Notes under the pieces: model-generated
What the model was told of the DNA's origin: nothing
The model's input: the letters and a program-made list of their open reading frames with translations, nothing else
Databases searched by the model: none
Source of the DNA: Lysobacter capsici
GTDB lineage: Bacteria > Pseudomonadota > Gammaproteobacteria > Xanthomonadales > Xanthomonadaceae
Length of the DNA: 64,000 nt
Assembly (NCBI RefSeq): GCF_014779555.2
Contig: NZ_CP094357.1
Location: forward strand, 5,952,001 to 6,016,000
Direction: 5' to 3'
Part shown: piece after piece, positions 8,517-16,268 of the stretch
Layout of the letters: every line of letters starts with the position of its first letter
Numbering within the stretch: position 1 is the stretch's first letter
Made by a program: the position numbers and the translations under genes

Positions 8517-9002
8517 ATGGATTTCGAGCCGAACACCGTCTTCCCGGATCGGGTGACCAAGCGCATAGAGATCGCGGCACCGCCGACGGTAGTGTGGCGC
8601 GCATTGACCGATCCCGCTCATGCCGTGCGCTGGATGTCCAACGAGCCACTGGAGCTGGACACGACCTGGATCGTCGGCGACCCGATCGTGTTACGCGGCG
8701 TTTTGCATGGCCGCCTGCGCTTCAGCAACAGCGGCCGGATTCAAGCGTTCCAGCCCGAGAGAGTGCTCGAATACACGCACTGGAGTTCCCTGTCGCGACG
8801 CGTACTGCCCGATGTCCCCGAAAATCACGTCGTCATCCGCCTGGAGTTGCAGGAGACGGCCGTGGGCACGGCTGTCGAGCTTACCTTGCGCCAACTCGCC
8901 AGCTATGCGGTGTATGGGCATATCAATTACTACTGGGAAATTGCGCTGGCTGCGCTGAAGCGACAGTGCGAATCCGGACCGGTGGAGCCGCAGGCTTCTT
9001 AG
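8517..9002 (+). CDS. SRPBCC (AHSA1-type) domain protein
   Basis: The 161-residue protein opens with a strand-helix signature (VTKRIEIAAPPTVVWRALTDP, residues about 13-33) typical of START/Bet v1-like AHSA1 proteins, followed by RWM and a beta-rich middle. Members bind hydrophobic ligands or act as stress co-factors; the ligand here is unknown. No signal peptide, so cytoplasmic. It lies about 140 bp after attC-like site B, alone on its strand, consistent with a cassette gene. Confidence 0.8.
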   Translation: MDFEPNTVFPDRVTKRIEIAAPPTVVWRALTDPAHAVRWMSNEPLELDTTWIVGDPIVLRGVLHGRLRFSNSGRIQAFQPERVLEYTHWSSLSRRVLPDVPENHVVIRLELQETAVGTAVELTLRQLASYAVYGHINYYWEIALAALKRQCESGPVEPQAS

Positions 9003-9055
9003 CGCCTTGCGCCACAAGATTCCAGATAAAGATAGGCGCCGACCACTGTGTTGAC

Positions 9056-9077
9056 CTCTAAAGATCACTCTTTAGAG
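9056..9077. repeat. Perfect inverted repeat, 9-bp arms
   Basis: CTCTAAAGA-TCAC-TCTTTAGAG, lying 54 bp after the SRPBCC gene. No T-run follows on the plus strand. It may be a weak terminator or an operator; nothing else is seen in 9003-9246. Confidence 0.4.
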
Positions 9078-9246
9078 AATCGGCGTTGGCGCAACCGCCG
9101 AAAAGATGGGCAAGACACTCTGGATTTACCGGCCACAGGCACTGATCCGACTCGCGCCCCCATCATGAAACGTCGCCCCTTCGTCGACAAATCACATCGG
9201 GAATCGAACCTCACTTTCGTACGATGAAAACCATTTCGGCTAGGGT

Positions 9247-9981
9247 ATGCGCGGGAGATCTTGCATCATTCAATGGAGCGTTCAGTTGGCCGATCCCAGC
9301 AAAGAAACATCCCGGCTTCCGACGGCTGAGATGCAGCCGTTGGATGGCAGCGCGCGCAGGCCTGTTTTTCAGGAGGTGCTCGGCGAGGACTGGCACCGCC
9401 TCGGCGAAATCATCAGGCGCCACTACTTCCTGCGCGGTTTCAGCGACGACTATGTCTGCGTAAAGGGCACCATGCACGAGGTCTGGCACAGTGCCGTGGC
9501 GAAACTCCTGATCCCGTTCGCCCGGATATTCGGTGCGTTGGTGCCCTATCGCGGCGCGAATGTACCGATCGAGGTTCACTACTATGCCCGGCCCGACGAC
9601 GGCACCATTCATTGGGACCGTGTGTTCCACTTCGATGGGCGCCCGCCTTTCCATTTCCTCTCGCGTATGGAGCACGCCGGCGGAAACCGCGTGATCGAGT
9701 TCATACGCTTCGGAGTGGGAATGCGGTTGAAGGTGAGCGCGGAGGACGGCGCGCTCGTGTTCCGCGATGAGGGCTATATCTGGCGGATCTTCGGCATCGA
9801 TGTGCCTTTGCCGATCGCGCTCTTGCTCGGTCGCGCCTATGTCGAGGAACGTCCGGTGGATGATGAGCGCTTCGGCATGCGCATGACATTGACCCATCCC
9901 TTATTCGGTCAGTTGTTTCGTTACAGCGGCAGCTTTACGATCGGCGACGAAAGTTCCGCCAAAGTCTCAAAGGGAAGTTAG
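9247..9981 (+). CDS. DUF4166-like protein
   Basis: The C-terminal 180 residues match the DUF4166 pattern as I know it: GTIHWDRVFHF, then GVGMRLKV, then DEGYIWRIFG, VPLP and FGMRMTLTHPLFG. These domains are often fused to or encoded beside saccharopine-dehydrogenase-like proteins; here it stands alone. The start is uncertain: ATG 9247 gives 244 residues, but internal starts near 9331 are also possible because the first 30 residues are not family-like. No signal peptide. Within the cassette-like region. Confidence 0.7.
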   Translation: MRGRSCIIQWSVQLADPSKETSRLPTAEMQPLDGSARRPVFQEVLGEDWHRLGEIIRRHYFLRGFSDDYVCVKGTMHEVWHSAVAKLLIPFARIFGALVPYRGANVPIEVHYYARPDDGTIHWDRVFHFDGRPPFHFLSRMEHAGGNRVIEFIRFGVGMRLKVSAEDGALVFRDEGYIWRIFGIDVPLPIALLLGRAYVEERPVDDERFGMRMTLTHPLFGQLFRYSGSFTIGDESSAKVSKGS

Positions 9982-10200
9982 TCTCAGGCAGACGACAGGC
10001 GCGCCTTTTCGGGGCGATAGTTGTTTCACGTTGGGTATAGGCGTACGAGACACACTGATACGGACTCCGCCAAGTACGACGTTATGTTCAACACCGTCGA
10101 AAGAGCTCACCGATCCGATCTTTATCGCCTGGCTCGACAGGCCCAACCTGCGTCGAAGCTTACCGAAGCGCTGAAGGGCGGCAGGAGCAAAATCACGACA

Positions 10201-10236
10201 CGCCCAAGCCGCGTCGCGGCCCGGTTCAACTCATGC
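10201..10236 (+). repeat. attC-like site C
   Basis: CCAAGCCGCGTCGCGGCCCGG followed by TTCAACTCATGC. The arms and the right-end motif (AACTCA-x-GC) match other copies. It ends 11 bp before the start of the next gene. Confidence 0.5.
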
Positions 10237-10247
10237 AATAGGCCACT

Positions 10248-10658
10248 ATGGAAGATTTTTTGGCAAAGGAATTGAAAGCTCGCCACGCCATTCTTTCCGG
10301 GATGCCTGGCGATGTATCCATAACCATCTTGATGCGTCCGTTTCTGCGGCATCAAGAGATCGTGGACACATCCATTCGCCTCGATGCAATCGACCTGCCG
10401 TCGAACAGGCTCGGCGACCTGGCCGGGAAATCGTTTGAATTCCCAACCAACCCCGACGAAGGCTACATCGACGGGTCAATCTATCTGGACAATGCGCATC
10501 ATCCCGTAGACGTAAGCTCGCTCAATTTCAGCAAGTCTCGTGATGGACTATTGACGCTTGTCGTCAAGGGCGTCTACGTATTCGATCTTGGAGGACTTGA
10601 TAGCCCGGGCAACACACCATTTATCTTGGCCGCGACGGTGAGCTCATGCGCGGTCTAG
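10248..10658 (+). CDS. Hypothetical cassette protein
   Basis: A 136-residue protein with no signal peptide or membrane segment, mostly predicted beta (SITILMRPFL, SIRLDAIDLP, LLTLVVKGVYVFDL). GC is markedly below the window average. It starts 11 bp after attC-like site C and ends 8 bp before attC-like site D, which is the textbook layout of an integron gene cassette (one gene, short leader, attC at the 3' end). Family not recognised. Confidence 0.65.
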   Translation: MEDFLAKELKARHAILSGMPGDVSITILMRPFLRHQEIVDTSIRLDAIDLPSNRLGDLAGKSFEFPTNPDEGYIDGSIYLDNAHHPVDVSSLNFSKSRDGLLTLVVKGVYVFDLGGLDSPGNTPFILAATVSSCAV

Positions 10659-10665
10659 CGATCGA

Positions 10666-10704
10666 TTCATGCCGAAACCGCTTCGCGGCTCGAACCGGCT
10701 CGGA
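10666..10704 (+). repeat. attC-like site D
   Basis: TTCATGCCGAAACCGCTTCGCGG, then CTCGAACCGGCTCGG. Central palindrome intact, right arm carries an insertion. Lies 8 bp after the stop of the 10248-10658 gene. Confidence 0.5.
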
Positions 10705-10773
10705 TGGTGGACGCCAATCGAGTTTTGATTGGCCGTATTTCATGGGCACCTGCAGATACCGGAACCAGGCCAC

Positions 10774-10941
10774 ATGACCAACCTCACTCACGCGCAGGCT
10801 CCCGAAAAACTTGCCGCCAGGACACTGGTGCAGAATCTGGACGAAGACATCGCGCGACAGCTCGCCACCACGCTCGCGTATGCCAGGCACGATCGCGCGA
10901 TCGCCGCCGATATTGAATGTTCGGCTCCTGAAACGCTATAG
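10774..10941 (+). CDS. Possible small cassette protein (55 residues)
   Basis: An open frame of 55 codons with a helical, Ala/Asp/Arg-rich product (LDEDIARQLATTLAYARHDRAIAADI). It sits between attC-like sites D and E, ending 10 bp before E, as a cassette gene would. There is no strong ribosome-binding site and no family match, so it may be spurious. Confidence 0.35.
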   Translation: MTNLTHAQAPEKLAARTLVQNLDEDIARQLATTLAYARHDRAIAADIECSAPETL

Positions 10942-10950
10942 CCATCGAAA

Positions 10951-10996
10951 TACCAAGCCGAGCCGCTACGCGGCCCGGCTCGACGCTCAGATGTTC
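10951..10996 (+). repeat. attC-like site E
   Basis: CCAAGCCGAGCCGCTACGCGG, then CCCGGCTCGACGCTCAGATGTTCG. Both arms and the right end (CTCAG-x-TGTT) are recognisable. Confidence 0.55.
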
Positions 10997-11091
10997 GACT
11001 TCACCCAAGCGCTCTTCGCTGTGATCGCGCTGCAAGCGATACCCTCGCAACGCGGGGCTCGCTTGCAGCGTGTCGATGCGTCGGCGACCAA

Positions 11092-11520
11092 TCAGTTGTA
11101 TCCGTCGTTATAGAACGCGGTGGCCTGCGCGTTCCTGGTCGCGCCGGTGTCCAGATCGGTAATTGTCACGCGCAGCGTGGCTTCGCCGTCGTTGCGGGTT
11201 TCGGTGCTGATCGACTTCCGGCACGTGCTTTGATCGCCGCAGCCGGCCGGTACCGAGTTGGTTTCCACATCGAGCCAGGCATAGGAATAGTTACCCGCGC
11301 CCAGGCCGGCGACCTGGAAGTACGCGCCGGTTGGATTCAGCGCCCTGCCCGGCTTCCACGTTGAGAAGCAGGTGAAGGCTTCGGGAACGTCCAGCGCGAA
11401 AGTATCGACATAACAGGTAAGCACCGCATTGCTCATATCGCCCGCACGCGCCGGCTGACCGGGCGCCAGTGCCAGCGCCGAAATCATCGCGCCCAAGGCC
11501 CACATCTTGTTGGCTTTCAT
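11092..11520 (-). CDS. Secreted protein of unknown function
   Basis: A 142-residue protein with a clear signal peptide (MKANKMW..., cleavage near QPARA-G, residue 26). The start ATG at 11520 has GGAGGGTGAGT directly upstream. The mature part carries four cysteines (TCYVD, FTCFS, AGCGDQSTC), so two disulfides are likely, and ends in a beta-rich stretch. It is read against the orientation of the attC-like sites on either side (E and F), so it would need its own promoter. No family recognised. Confidence 0.65.
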   Translation of the reverse strand: MKANKMWALGAMISALALAPGQPARAGDMSNAVLTCYVDTFALDVPEAFTCFSTWKPGRALNPTGAYFQVAGLGAGNYSYAWLDVETNSVPAGCGDQSTCRKSISTETRNDGEATLRVTITDLDTGATRNAQATAFYNDGYN

Positions 11521-11869
11521 ACTCACCCTCCGTTGGTCTGAATGACGCGTGCCGTAATGGCTCGCGCGAGTCTGGAAGCGGCTGTTCTGAGCGGCTTCCT
11601 GCGCGAGTCTAGAAGGCCCCGCGCCTTGCGGGCGCGCCGACATGAGCGCGCTCGCCGGACTGTGATGCAACATACATTTTCGCTGGCACGCCGTAGCGCT
11701 CCCGACACTTCGGTGCGATGCAGCACGTTCGGAAGCCGGTGGCTGCGCAGGCTTTGAACGCCTTCGATCGCTCGCCATGGCGAATGAGCTCCAAGCCAAA
11801 GCTGTCTGGCGACAACGAGGGCAAATCAGCTTTTCAGCGGTTTGATCCTGCAGCGCTCGGCATAGCGGA

Positions 11870-11925
11870 TAAAGTACTCAAGCCGAAGCCGCTCTCGGGC
11901 CGGCTTAACTCAGGCGCAGGCGATG
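11870..11925 (+). repeat. attC-like site F
   Basis: CTCAAGCCGAAGCCGCTCTCGGG, then CCGGCTTAACTCAGGCG. The right half (GGCTTAACTCAGGCG) is identical to that of classical attC sites; the final GTT core has decayed to CAG. Confidence 0.65.
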
Positions 11926-11945
11926 CACGCAGGGAGCCGACGTAC

Positions 11946-13001
11946 ATGTTCTGGCGCGATCTGACCAAGCTGGTCGTTGTTGCGATCTTCTTCGCCGCCT
12001 GCCTTTACATGCTGGCGGACGTCATCGGCTTCAGCTCGCCCTGGCTTGGTTTGCTGATGATGTTCAATTTGATGGGCTTGGCGAAAGTGGCGGAACCGCT
12101 GTTCGTTCTGCGCATGCCTCGCGCGCTGCGGACTGTCGGTCCATGGGCACTCGATGGCCGGCTGTATCGCTGGCTGGGCGTGCGCGGTTTCGGCGATCTT
12201 CTGCGCAGCACGCCACTTCGATATCTCAACCACTCGGTGTATCGTTCGGGCGGCAGGCGAAGTCTCGCGGAACTGAAGCGTCAAGCAGAGTCCGCTGAAG
12301 CAACCCACTTCTGGGCCGTGGTGCTGTTCACTCCATACATCGCCTATGTCTGGTCGCGCGGGCTCGTCGTGGAGTCGGTCGTCCTCACTATCGTGCAGAT
12401 CGTGTTCAACGTGTACCCGATCTTGCACTTGCGCATCGTTCGGGCCCGGCTTGGCGGGATTGAACGAGTTAACGGCTTACGGAAAGCAGCTCAGGGGACA
12501 TGGGAGATGGCGCCGACCCACCATTCATTAAAGCCGAAGCCGCATCGCGGTCCGAGTCGACCAAGGCGACAGGCGATGACTCGTCGGGTGGCGCTACTGG
12601 CTGCTGGCTTTCTGGCAGCGCCGCTGGTGCCAGTGCTGGTATTGGCCGCGGCAAGTCCAGGTCTCGGTGTCAAACCCGGCGATCTCGCATCTTTGCTTCC
12701 AGTCGCTGCATTTCTTTATCTCCCCGCGCTGCTGCTCACCAGTGCGCTCGCCATACCGGTCTTCATTGTTCTTTGGCGTGTGAACCTTATCCGATGGTGG
12801 TCCGCCGCGATCTCCGGCTTCGCAAGCGGCGTGTTGCTCTCCTTGTTCTTCACCGACTTTCGATGGATGAAGGACGGACGGCTTATGGCCGATCTGCCCG
12901 GATTGGTTGCCTGGGGCCTATGCGCCGCCGCCAGCGGTCTGATCATCTGGCTCTCTTGGAAAGTAGGCACCATGCGTCGTCCCGGCATGCACGATGCGTG
13001 A
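11946..13001 (+). CDS. Two cassette membrane proteins fused in frame through an attC-like site
   Basis: A single open frame of 351 codons starts at ATG 11946 (AGGGAG upstream, 21 bp after site F). Residues 1 to about 182 form one protein with helices near 8-28 and 30-50 and a distal VFNVYPILHLRIVRARL motif, like the glycosyl-diaponeurosporenoate acyltransferase (CrtO) family of small membrane proteins. Residues about 183-210 are translated from attC-like site G and are Lys/Pro/Arg-rich. From residue 211 (an internal ATG at 12576) a second protein with four hydrophobic helices follows. No stop separates them. Whether a fusion protein is made is unknown; loss of the first stop codon is the simplest explanation. 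Confidence 0.6.
   Translation: MFWRDLTKLVVVAIFFAACLYMLADVIGFSSPWLGLLMMFNLMGLAKVAEPLFVLRMPRALRTVGPWALDGRLYRWLGVRGFGDLLRSTPLRYLNHSVYRSGGRRSLAELKRQAESAEATHFWAVVLFTPYIAYVWSRGLVVESVVLTIVQIVFNVYPILHLRIVRARLGGIERVNGLRKAAQGTWEMAPTHHSLKPKPHRGPSRPRRQAMTRRVALLAAGFLAAPLVPVLVLAAASPGLGVKPGDLASLLPVAAFLYLPALLLTSALAIPVFIVLWRVNLIRWWSAAISGFASGVLLSLFFTDFRWMKDGRLMADLPGLVAWGLCAAASGLIIWLSWKVGTMRRPGMHDA
12524..12575 (+). repeat. attC-like site G, read through in frame
   Basis: TTAAAGCCGAAGCCGCATCGCGG, then TCCGAGTCGACC. The left arm is intact, the right arm degraded (TCCGAGTCG for GCTCGGCTT). It lies wholly inside the open frame of 11946-13001. Confidence 0.5.
12576..13001 (+). CDS. Four-helix membrane protein, second module of the fused frame
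   Basis: Can be translated alone from the ATG at 12576, which follows site G immediately, giving 141 residues with hydrophobic segments near 4-24, 36-58, 66-88 and 112-132. The preceding AAGGCGACAGGCG gives a weak ribosome-binding site. It has the position and size of an independent cassette gene. Family not recognised. Confidence 0.5.
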   Translation: MTRRVALLAAGFLAAPLVPVLVLAAASPGLGVKPGDLASLLPVAAFLYLPALLLTSALAIPVFIVLWRVNLIRWWSAAISGFASGVLLSLFFTDFRWMKDGRLMADLPGLVAWGLCAAASGLIIWLSWKVGTMRRPGMHDA

Positions 13002-13008
13002 GCTGGTC

Positions 13009-13058
13009 ATACTGAATGCCGCTGCGCGGTTCAGCTTATTGCTTCAGGCATCAGACCA
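13009..13058 (+). repeat. attC-like site H
   Basis: CTGAATGCCGCTGCGCGGTTCAG, then CTTATTGCTTCAGGCATCAG. Shorter central stem than the other copies, but a clear right-end TTCAGGC. It starts 8 bp after the stop of the fused frame and ends just before the next start codon. Confidence 0.5.
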
Positions 13059-13059
13059 G

Positions 13060-13542
13060 ATGAAAGACGATCACATTCAAACGAAAGACAAGCGCGAGAA
13101 GAACTGGAAACTGCTCTATGTTCGCTCGGCGAAGCTTGCGCGCGCCAAGCAACTTGGCGTCGATTACCCGAACGCATCGAGCAAACGGCAGGACGAGATC
13201 GACGACAACGAACCTCTCCATGTTCTTTTCATCTGCAGCCGGAACCAGTGGAGAAGCCCGACGGCCGAGGCCGTATGGCGCAATCATCCGGACATGCGGG
13301 TAAGGTCCGCCGGCACCAGCCCCAATGCGCGCAGACACGTATCCGTCGACGATATACGGTGGTCTGACTCGATCTTTGTCATGGAGAACAAGCATCGGTC
13401 CAGGCTGTTGGCCGAGTTCGGGCGCGTCATCGCCAACAAGCCACTGCATGTCCTCGATATCCCGGACGAGTATCAGTACATGGACCCGGAACTGGTTGAC
13501 CTGATTAAGGCCTCTGTTGGTTCCATCCTGGGGCTTCCGTAG
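13060..13542 (+). CDS. Low-molecular-weight protein tyrosine phosphatase-like protein
   Basis: Starting at ATG 13060, just after site H, the product is 160 residues. Residues 54-66 hold the phosphatase loop HVLFICSRNQWRS: a CX5R(S) motif with C59 as predicted nucleophile and R65 as phosphate binder. Later come RSAGTSP and LDIPDEYQYMDPELVDLI, known from a shortened subfamily of LMW-PTP-like proteins in which the usual DP-containing acid loop is replaced by this segment. The first 50 residues are extra, charged and not conserved in the family as I know it, so they may be a cassette-derived extension. Predicted cytoplasmic. Substrate unknown. Confidence 0.75.
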   Translation: MKDDHIQTKDKREKNWKLLYVRSAKLARAKQLGVDYPNASSKRQDEIDDNEPLHVLFICSRNQWRSPTAEAVWRNHPDMRVRSAGTSPNARRHVSVDDIRWSDSIFVMENKHRSRLLAEFGRVIANKPLHVLDIPDEYQYMDPELVDLIKASVGSILGLP

Positions 13543-13556
13543 GCCACCCGCGGGAC

Positions 13557-13599
13557 CTGCAACTCATTCAAGCCGGAGCCGTTTCGCAACCAGCAAGGA
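13557..13599 (+). repeat. attC-like site I (left half only)
   Basis: CTGCAACTCATTCAAGCCGGAGCCG, then TTTCGCAACC. The left end, with a CTGCAAC simple-site match to YYYAAC, is the best in the array; the right half is lost. It follows the phosphatase-like gene by 15 bp. Confidence 0.5.
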
Positions 13600-13696
13600 C
13601 CGCCAAGGCCGGCGCCTTCGCTTGTAGCGAGCGAGGCTTTGATCAGCGCCTCATGTCTTGCGCGTTCGCGCCTGCACGCGGATGCGACTGCGTCGA

Positions 13697-14047
13697 CTAC
13701 GGATCAAAACCGTACAGCCATCGATTGAGCATCCCTTCGGAGCTTTCGATCCCCAGGCAGTCCATGGCCATCTCGAAGCATTCGGCGACCCGTTCGGCAT
13801 CTTCGGTATCCAGCTCGACGCGTACGAAGCCGGCCAGGTGTCGGTCAATCAGATCCAGGCATATGCGCGGTGTCGCGCCATCCCGCGCGGCATCGCGCAA
13901 GGCGGCCAGCGCCCGGTCGAAGCGGGCATTCATGGCGAGACGTTCGCGCGGGTCCTGGACGCCGGTGTAAATCGTCGCCGGATCGCCGGCGAAATGATCC
14001 TGGCCCATCAGGCGCGACAAGCATTCGGCGGCGGCTTGATGCGGCAT
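13697..14047 (-). CDS. DUF4844-like small protein
   Basis: A 116-residue acidic cytoplasmic protein from ATG 14047, which has AGGAAGGA 6 bases upstream (an earlier ATG at 14074 lacks one). The C-terminal segment VELDTEDAERVAECFE...GIESSEGMLNRWLYGFDP matches the DUF4844 pattern as I recall it (LDTED-RERV ... GLESS-GLLN-F-YGF-P). The function of DUF4844 is unknown. It is encoded against the attC orientation. Confidence 0.6.
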   Translation of the reverse strand: MPHQAAAECLSRLMGQDHFAGDPATIYTGVQDPRERLAMNARFDRALAALRDAARDGATPRICLDLIDRHLAGFVRVELDTEDAERVAECFEMAMDCLGIESSEGMLNRWLYGFDP

Positions 14048-14136
14048 CGCGGTTCCTTCCTGCGTGAGTTCCATCGAGAACGGGGTTCACGGCGGCCTTT
14101 GTAACGGCTGTCGCCAGATTGCCGACCAGCGTGAGC

Positions 14137-14190
14137 GATGTGTTCAAGCCGACGCCGCTGCGCGACTTGGTTTGTTTCAGGCGTCTGCGA
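14137..14190 (+). repeat. attC-like site J
   Basis: TTCAAGCCGACGCCGCTGCGCG, then ACTTGGTTTGTTTCAGGCGTC. The left arm TTCAAGCCGACGCCGC is identical to that of well-known resistance-cassette attC sites, and the right end TTCAGGCGTC is nearly canonical. A further partial right end (TTTCAGGCATC) lies at 14303-14313. Confidence 0.6.
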
Positions 14191-14325
14191 AGACGCGATT
14201 ACCCGCTAGCGGCCAACAACGGCGATGAATCGTCACTACGCACAGTCGCGCCGGACCGACTACCCGCCGAAGCATGAGCGGCCGCACGCAGCTCGCGCAG
14301 CCTTTCAGGCATCAAGGATTCCGCG

Positions 14326-14745
14326 TCAGCTCTGCTTGAAGACGGTTTTCTTGCCGATGGAACTGCTCTTGCGCGCGGTGGGTTTCGCCAGGCCGGGAAT
14401 CAGGAAGTCGGCGACGCTGCGGCCATGCTTGGTCTTCTGGGCCAGCCACACGGGCATCCGCCCGCGACCCGACCAGGTGTTGCGCTTGTTGTCCGGGTCG
14501 CGGTATTTGGCGGCCACCTTGCTCGGCTTCCGTCGCGACGTCCGCTTCTTGCCGACGCTCTCGACCGGCGGTCGATCGCCATAGAGTTCCTCGATCGTGT
14601 AGCCGCACTGGGCGGCGAGCGCGATCGCTTTCCGGCGGACCAGGGCGATGGGGCGACGGCTGGAGATCAACTGTCTCCGCTTCTCCGCGGCGGCCAGCAG
14701 GGACGTCAGCTCGCTCAGGCTGAGCTTTTCAATATCGATGTTCAT
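14326..14745 (-). CDS. H-NS-family nucleoid protein
   Basis: A 139-residue, strongly basic protein. Residues 1-45 form the coiled-coil oligomerisation region; residues 80-100 hold the H-NS DNA-binding core KYRDPDNKRNTWSGRGRMPVW, followed by a GRSVADFLIPG segment and a Lys/Ser-rich tail. H-NS proteins of this BpH3/XrvA type silence AT-rich foreign DNA. It lies at the edge of the cassette-like region, and its last codons plus 12 bases downstream are repeated at 8379-8405, so it may itself have travelled as a cassette. Confidence 0.88.
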   Translation of the reverse strand: MNIDIEKLSLSELTSLLAAAEKRRQLISSRRPIALVRRKAIALAAQCGYTIEELYGDRPPVESVGKKRTSRRKPSKVAAKYRDPDNKRNTWSGRGRMPVWLAQKTKHGRSVADFLIPGLAKPTARKSSSIGKKTVFKQS

Positions 14746-15021
14746 GCCGCCAAGGGTCCAGCCATATCCATCGGCCTGTCAAGCAACAACGCCCATGCCC
14801 TCGATGCCGGGAAACACGGAGCCGGTAAATACGGGGCGGAATGTATTTTCCAAAGTCATCGCCAAGCCACCGGCGAGGCGAGGCGCCAGCCGACTCAGGC
14901 CAGCCTGCGCCGTGTGTTTAGGCTTGCCGTCAGGGGCGGACTCGCCCGCTCCTCGCGGCTTCGCCCCATCGAGCCCGCCAGATGCCGGAGCCGATCTGCC
15001 AGAATGAAACCAGGACGGGCG

Positions 15022-15669
15022 ATGAGATTTGATAATCCCATGGGCAGCACACGGACCAGCTGGGCACTGGCGAGCATTGCGATGCTGATCGGCATGCATT
15101 GGGGAAACATCGCGAGGGCGCAATGCCCGGCGGGCATTCCCAACAACCCCGGCTGTATCCCGCCCAATGCCTGGCCGCAGAACCAGCCCAGGCCGGCGGA
15201 GCCAGCCGCCCCATCGCAGCCGCGGGCGCCTCGCGATTTTGTGCTCAAGGCCTATGGCGCTTTCGCCTATGCACCCCAAACCGGTGCGATTGGCCACAGC
15301 AACGACCCGCGTTGGCAGCGTCCGTCGCAGCCAGACGGGCTCGCGACGGTCGAGCACATAAGCAAGCGTAGCGCCGAACGCGCCGCGCTGGATCGATGCG
15401 CGGAAAACGGTGGCGGCAAGAGCTGCAAGATCATCGCTAATTATCAAAATGAGTGCGCGGCATTCATGATCGGAACCGGTACGCCTGGCGCCGCCTCGAC
15501 AACCGCCTCCGCGGGCGCTGGCGAACTCTCCGGCGGACGCGTCCATGTCGGCCGTGGCGCAAGCAAGATCGACGCGCAGCGCGCGAGCCAGGCGCTGTGC
15601 TCGGCGCAGTCGGCGCAATGCGCGCCGGCCTGGGCAGACTGCGCCAAGGATTTCAGCACCAAGGATTAG
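15022..15669 (+). CDS. Secreted DUF4189-like protein
   Basis: From ATG 15022 (AGGACGG upstream) the 215-residue product has a signal peptide ending ARA-QC (about residue 35) and the mature start CPAGIPNNPGCIPPNAWP, which I know from xanthomonad DUF4189 proteins. A Pro/Gln linker and a domain with spaced cysteines follow (RCAENGGGKSCKII, NECAAF, then ALCSAQSAQCAPAWADC). Two other in-frame ATGs (15004, 15040) are possible starts. Exported to the periplasm or beyond; function unknown. Confidence 0.75.
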   Translation: MRFDNPMGSTRTSWALASIAMLIGMHWGNIARAQCPAGIPNNPGCIPPNAWPQNQPRPAEPAAPSQPRAPRDFVLKAYGAFAYAPQTGAIGHSNDPRWQRPSQPDGLATVEHISKRSAERAALDRCAENGGGKSCKIIANYQNECAAFMIGTGTPGAASTTASAGAGELSGGRVHVGRGASKIDAQRASQALCSAQSAQCAPAWADCAKDFSTKD

Positions 15670-16268
15670 TGTGGTGCATCGTCCGACGTTCGCTATCGGA
15701 TCGCTCAGCGGAACCTGGACGAATCGATGGAAACGTCGCGCTGGCGCTGCACTGGGCGGACGCCGCGCCGTTCATCAAGCAACTCAGGCAGTGCGCGAAG
15801 TAACGCGGCGGCATACGACGATGTCGGCGCACGCCGACATGCCGCGCCGGCTCGCGGTAACGCGGACATGACGTCAGCCACGCCGGGGCCGACCGGATGA
15901 CATCACGGCGTTGAGTCGCATCGCCCGCAGCGCGGGCTGAGCTCCACTTCGATGCGCTCGATGCATTGCCGTCGCCATGGCCGTAGCGCGCCAACACCGC
16001 GCGCACCGGCAATGTCGCCTGGCTTCGAAGAAGGCCGGCCCGCGAGCCGCCAAGCAACGGGAAGCGCCCATCTCGCAGGTTATGCAGCGGCTTAGATAGC
16101 AAACGGGAACGAGTGTCCGCTTGCGGCCAGCGGCGAACGCAGCCGCGGGTATCCGCGGCAGCCGGTGCCCCATTCATATGCGGCGTGAGTTCCTGCAACC
16201 CAGTTGTCCCCTTTTCCCAGGCCCCCGCGTTGTTCGGAGCAGGAGATCACGGAAGGTAGGGACGTCGC
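15670..16268. other. Intergenic stretch with no convincing gene
   Basis: No well-supported frame. A short plus-strand tail ending at 15803 (NVALALHWADAAPFIKQLRQCAK) looks like the C-terminus of a lost gene, but nothing upstream supports it. The last 40 bases hold GGAAGGTAGGG before the next start codon. Confidence 0.4.

Noticed and set aside
10030-10230. Long ORF across 10021-10275
   Set aside because: It runs through attC-like site C, lacks a ribosome-binding site and has poor coding bias.
4900-14340. Reading the palindromes as ordinary REP elements
   Set aside because: REP elements would be expected in both orientations and many intergenic spaces; these are all in one orientation, confined almost entirely to this region, and carry attC-specific right ends. 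The alternative is kept as the main refuting test.
14425-15020. Extended start for the DUF4189-like gene giving 414 residues
   Set aside because: The added N-terminus overlaps the opposite-strand H-NS gene; a signal peptide and ribosome-binding site support the start at 15022.
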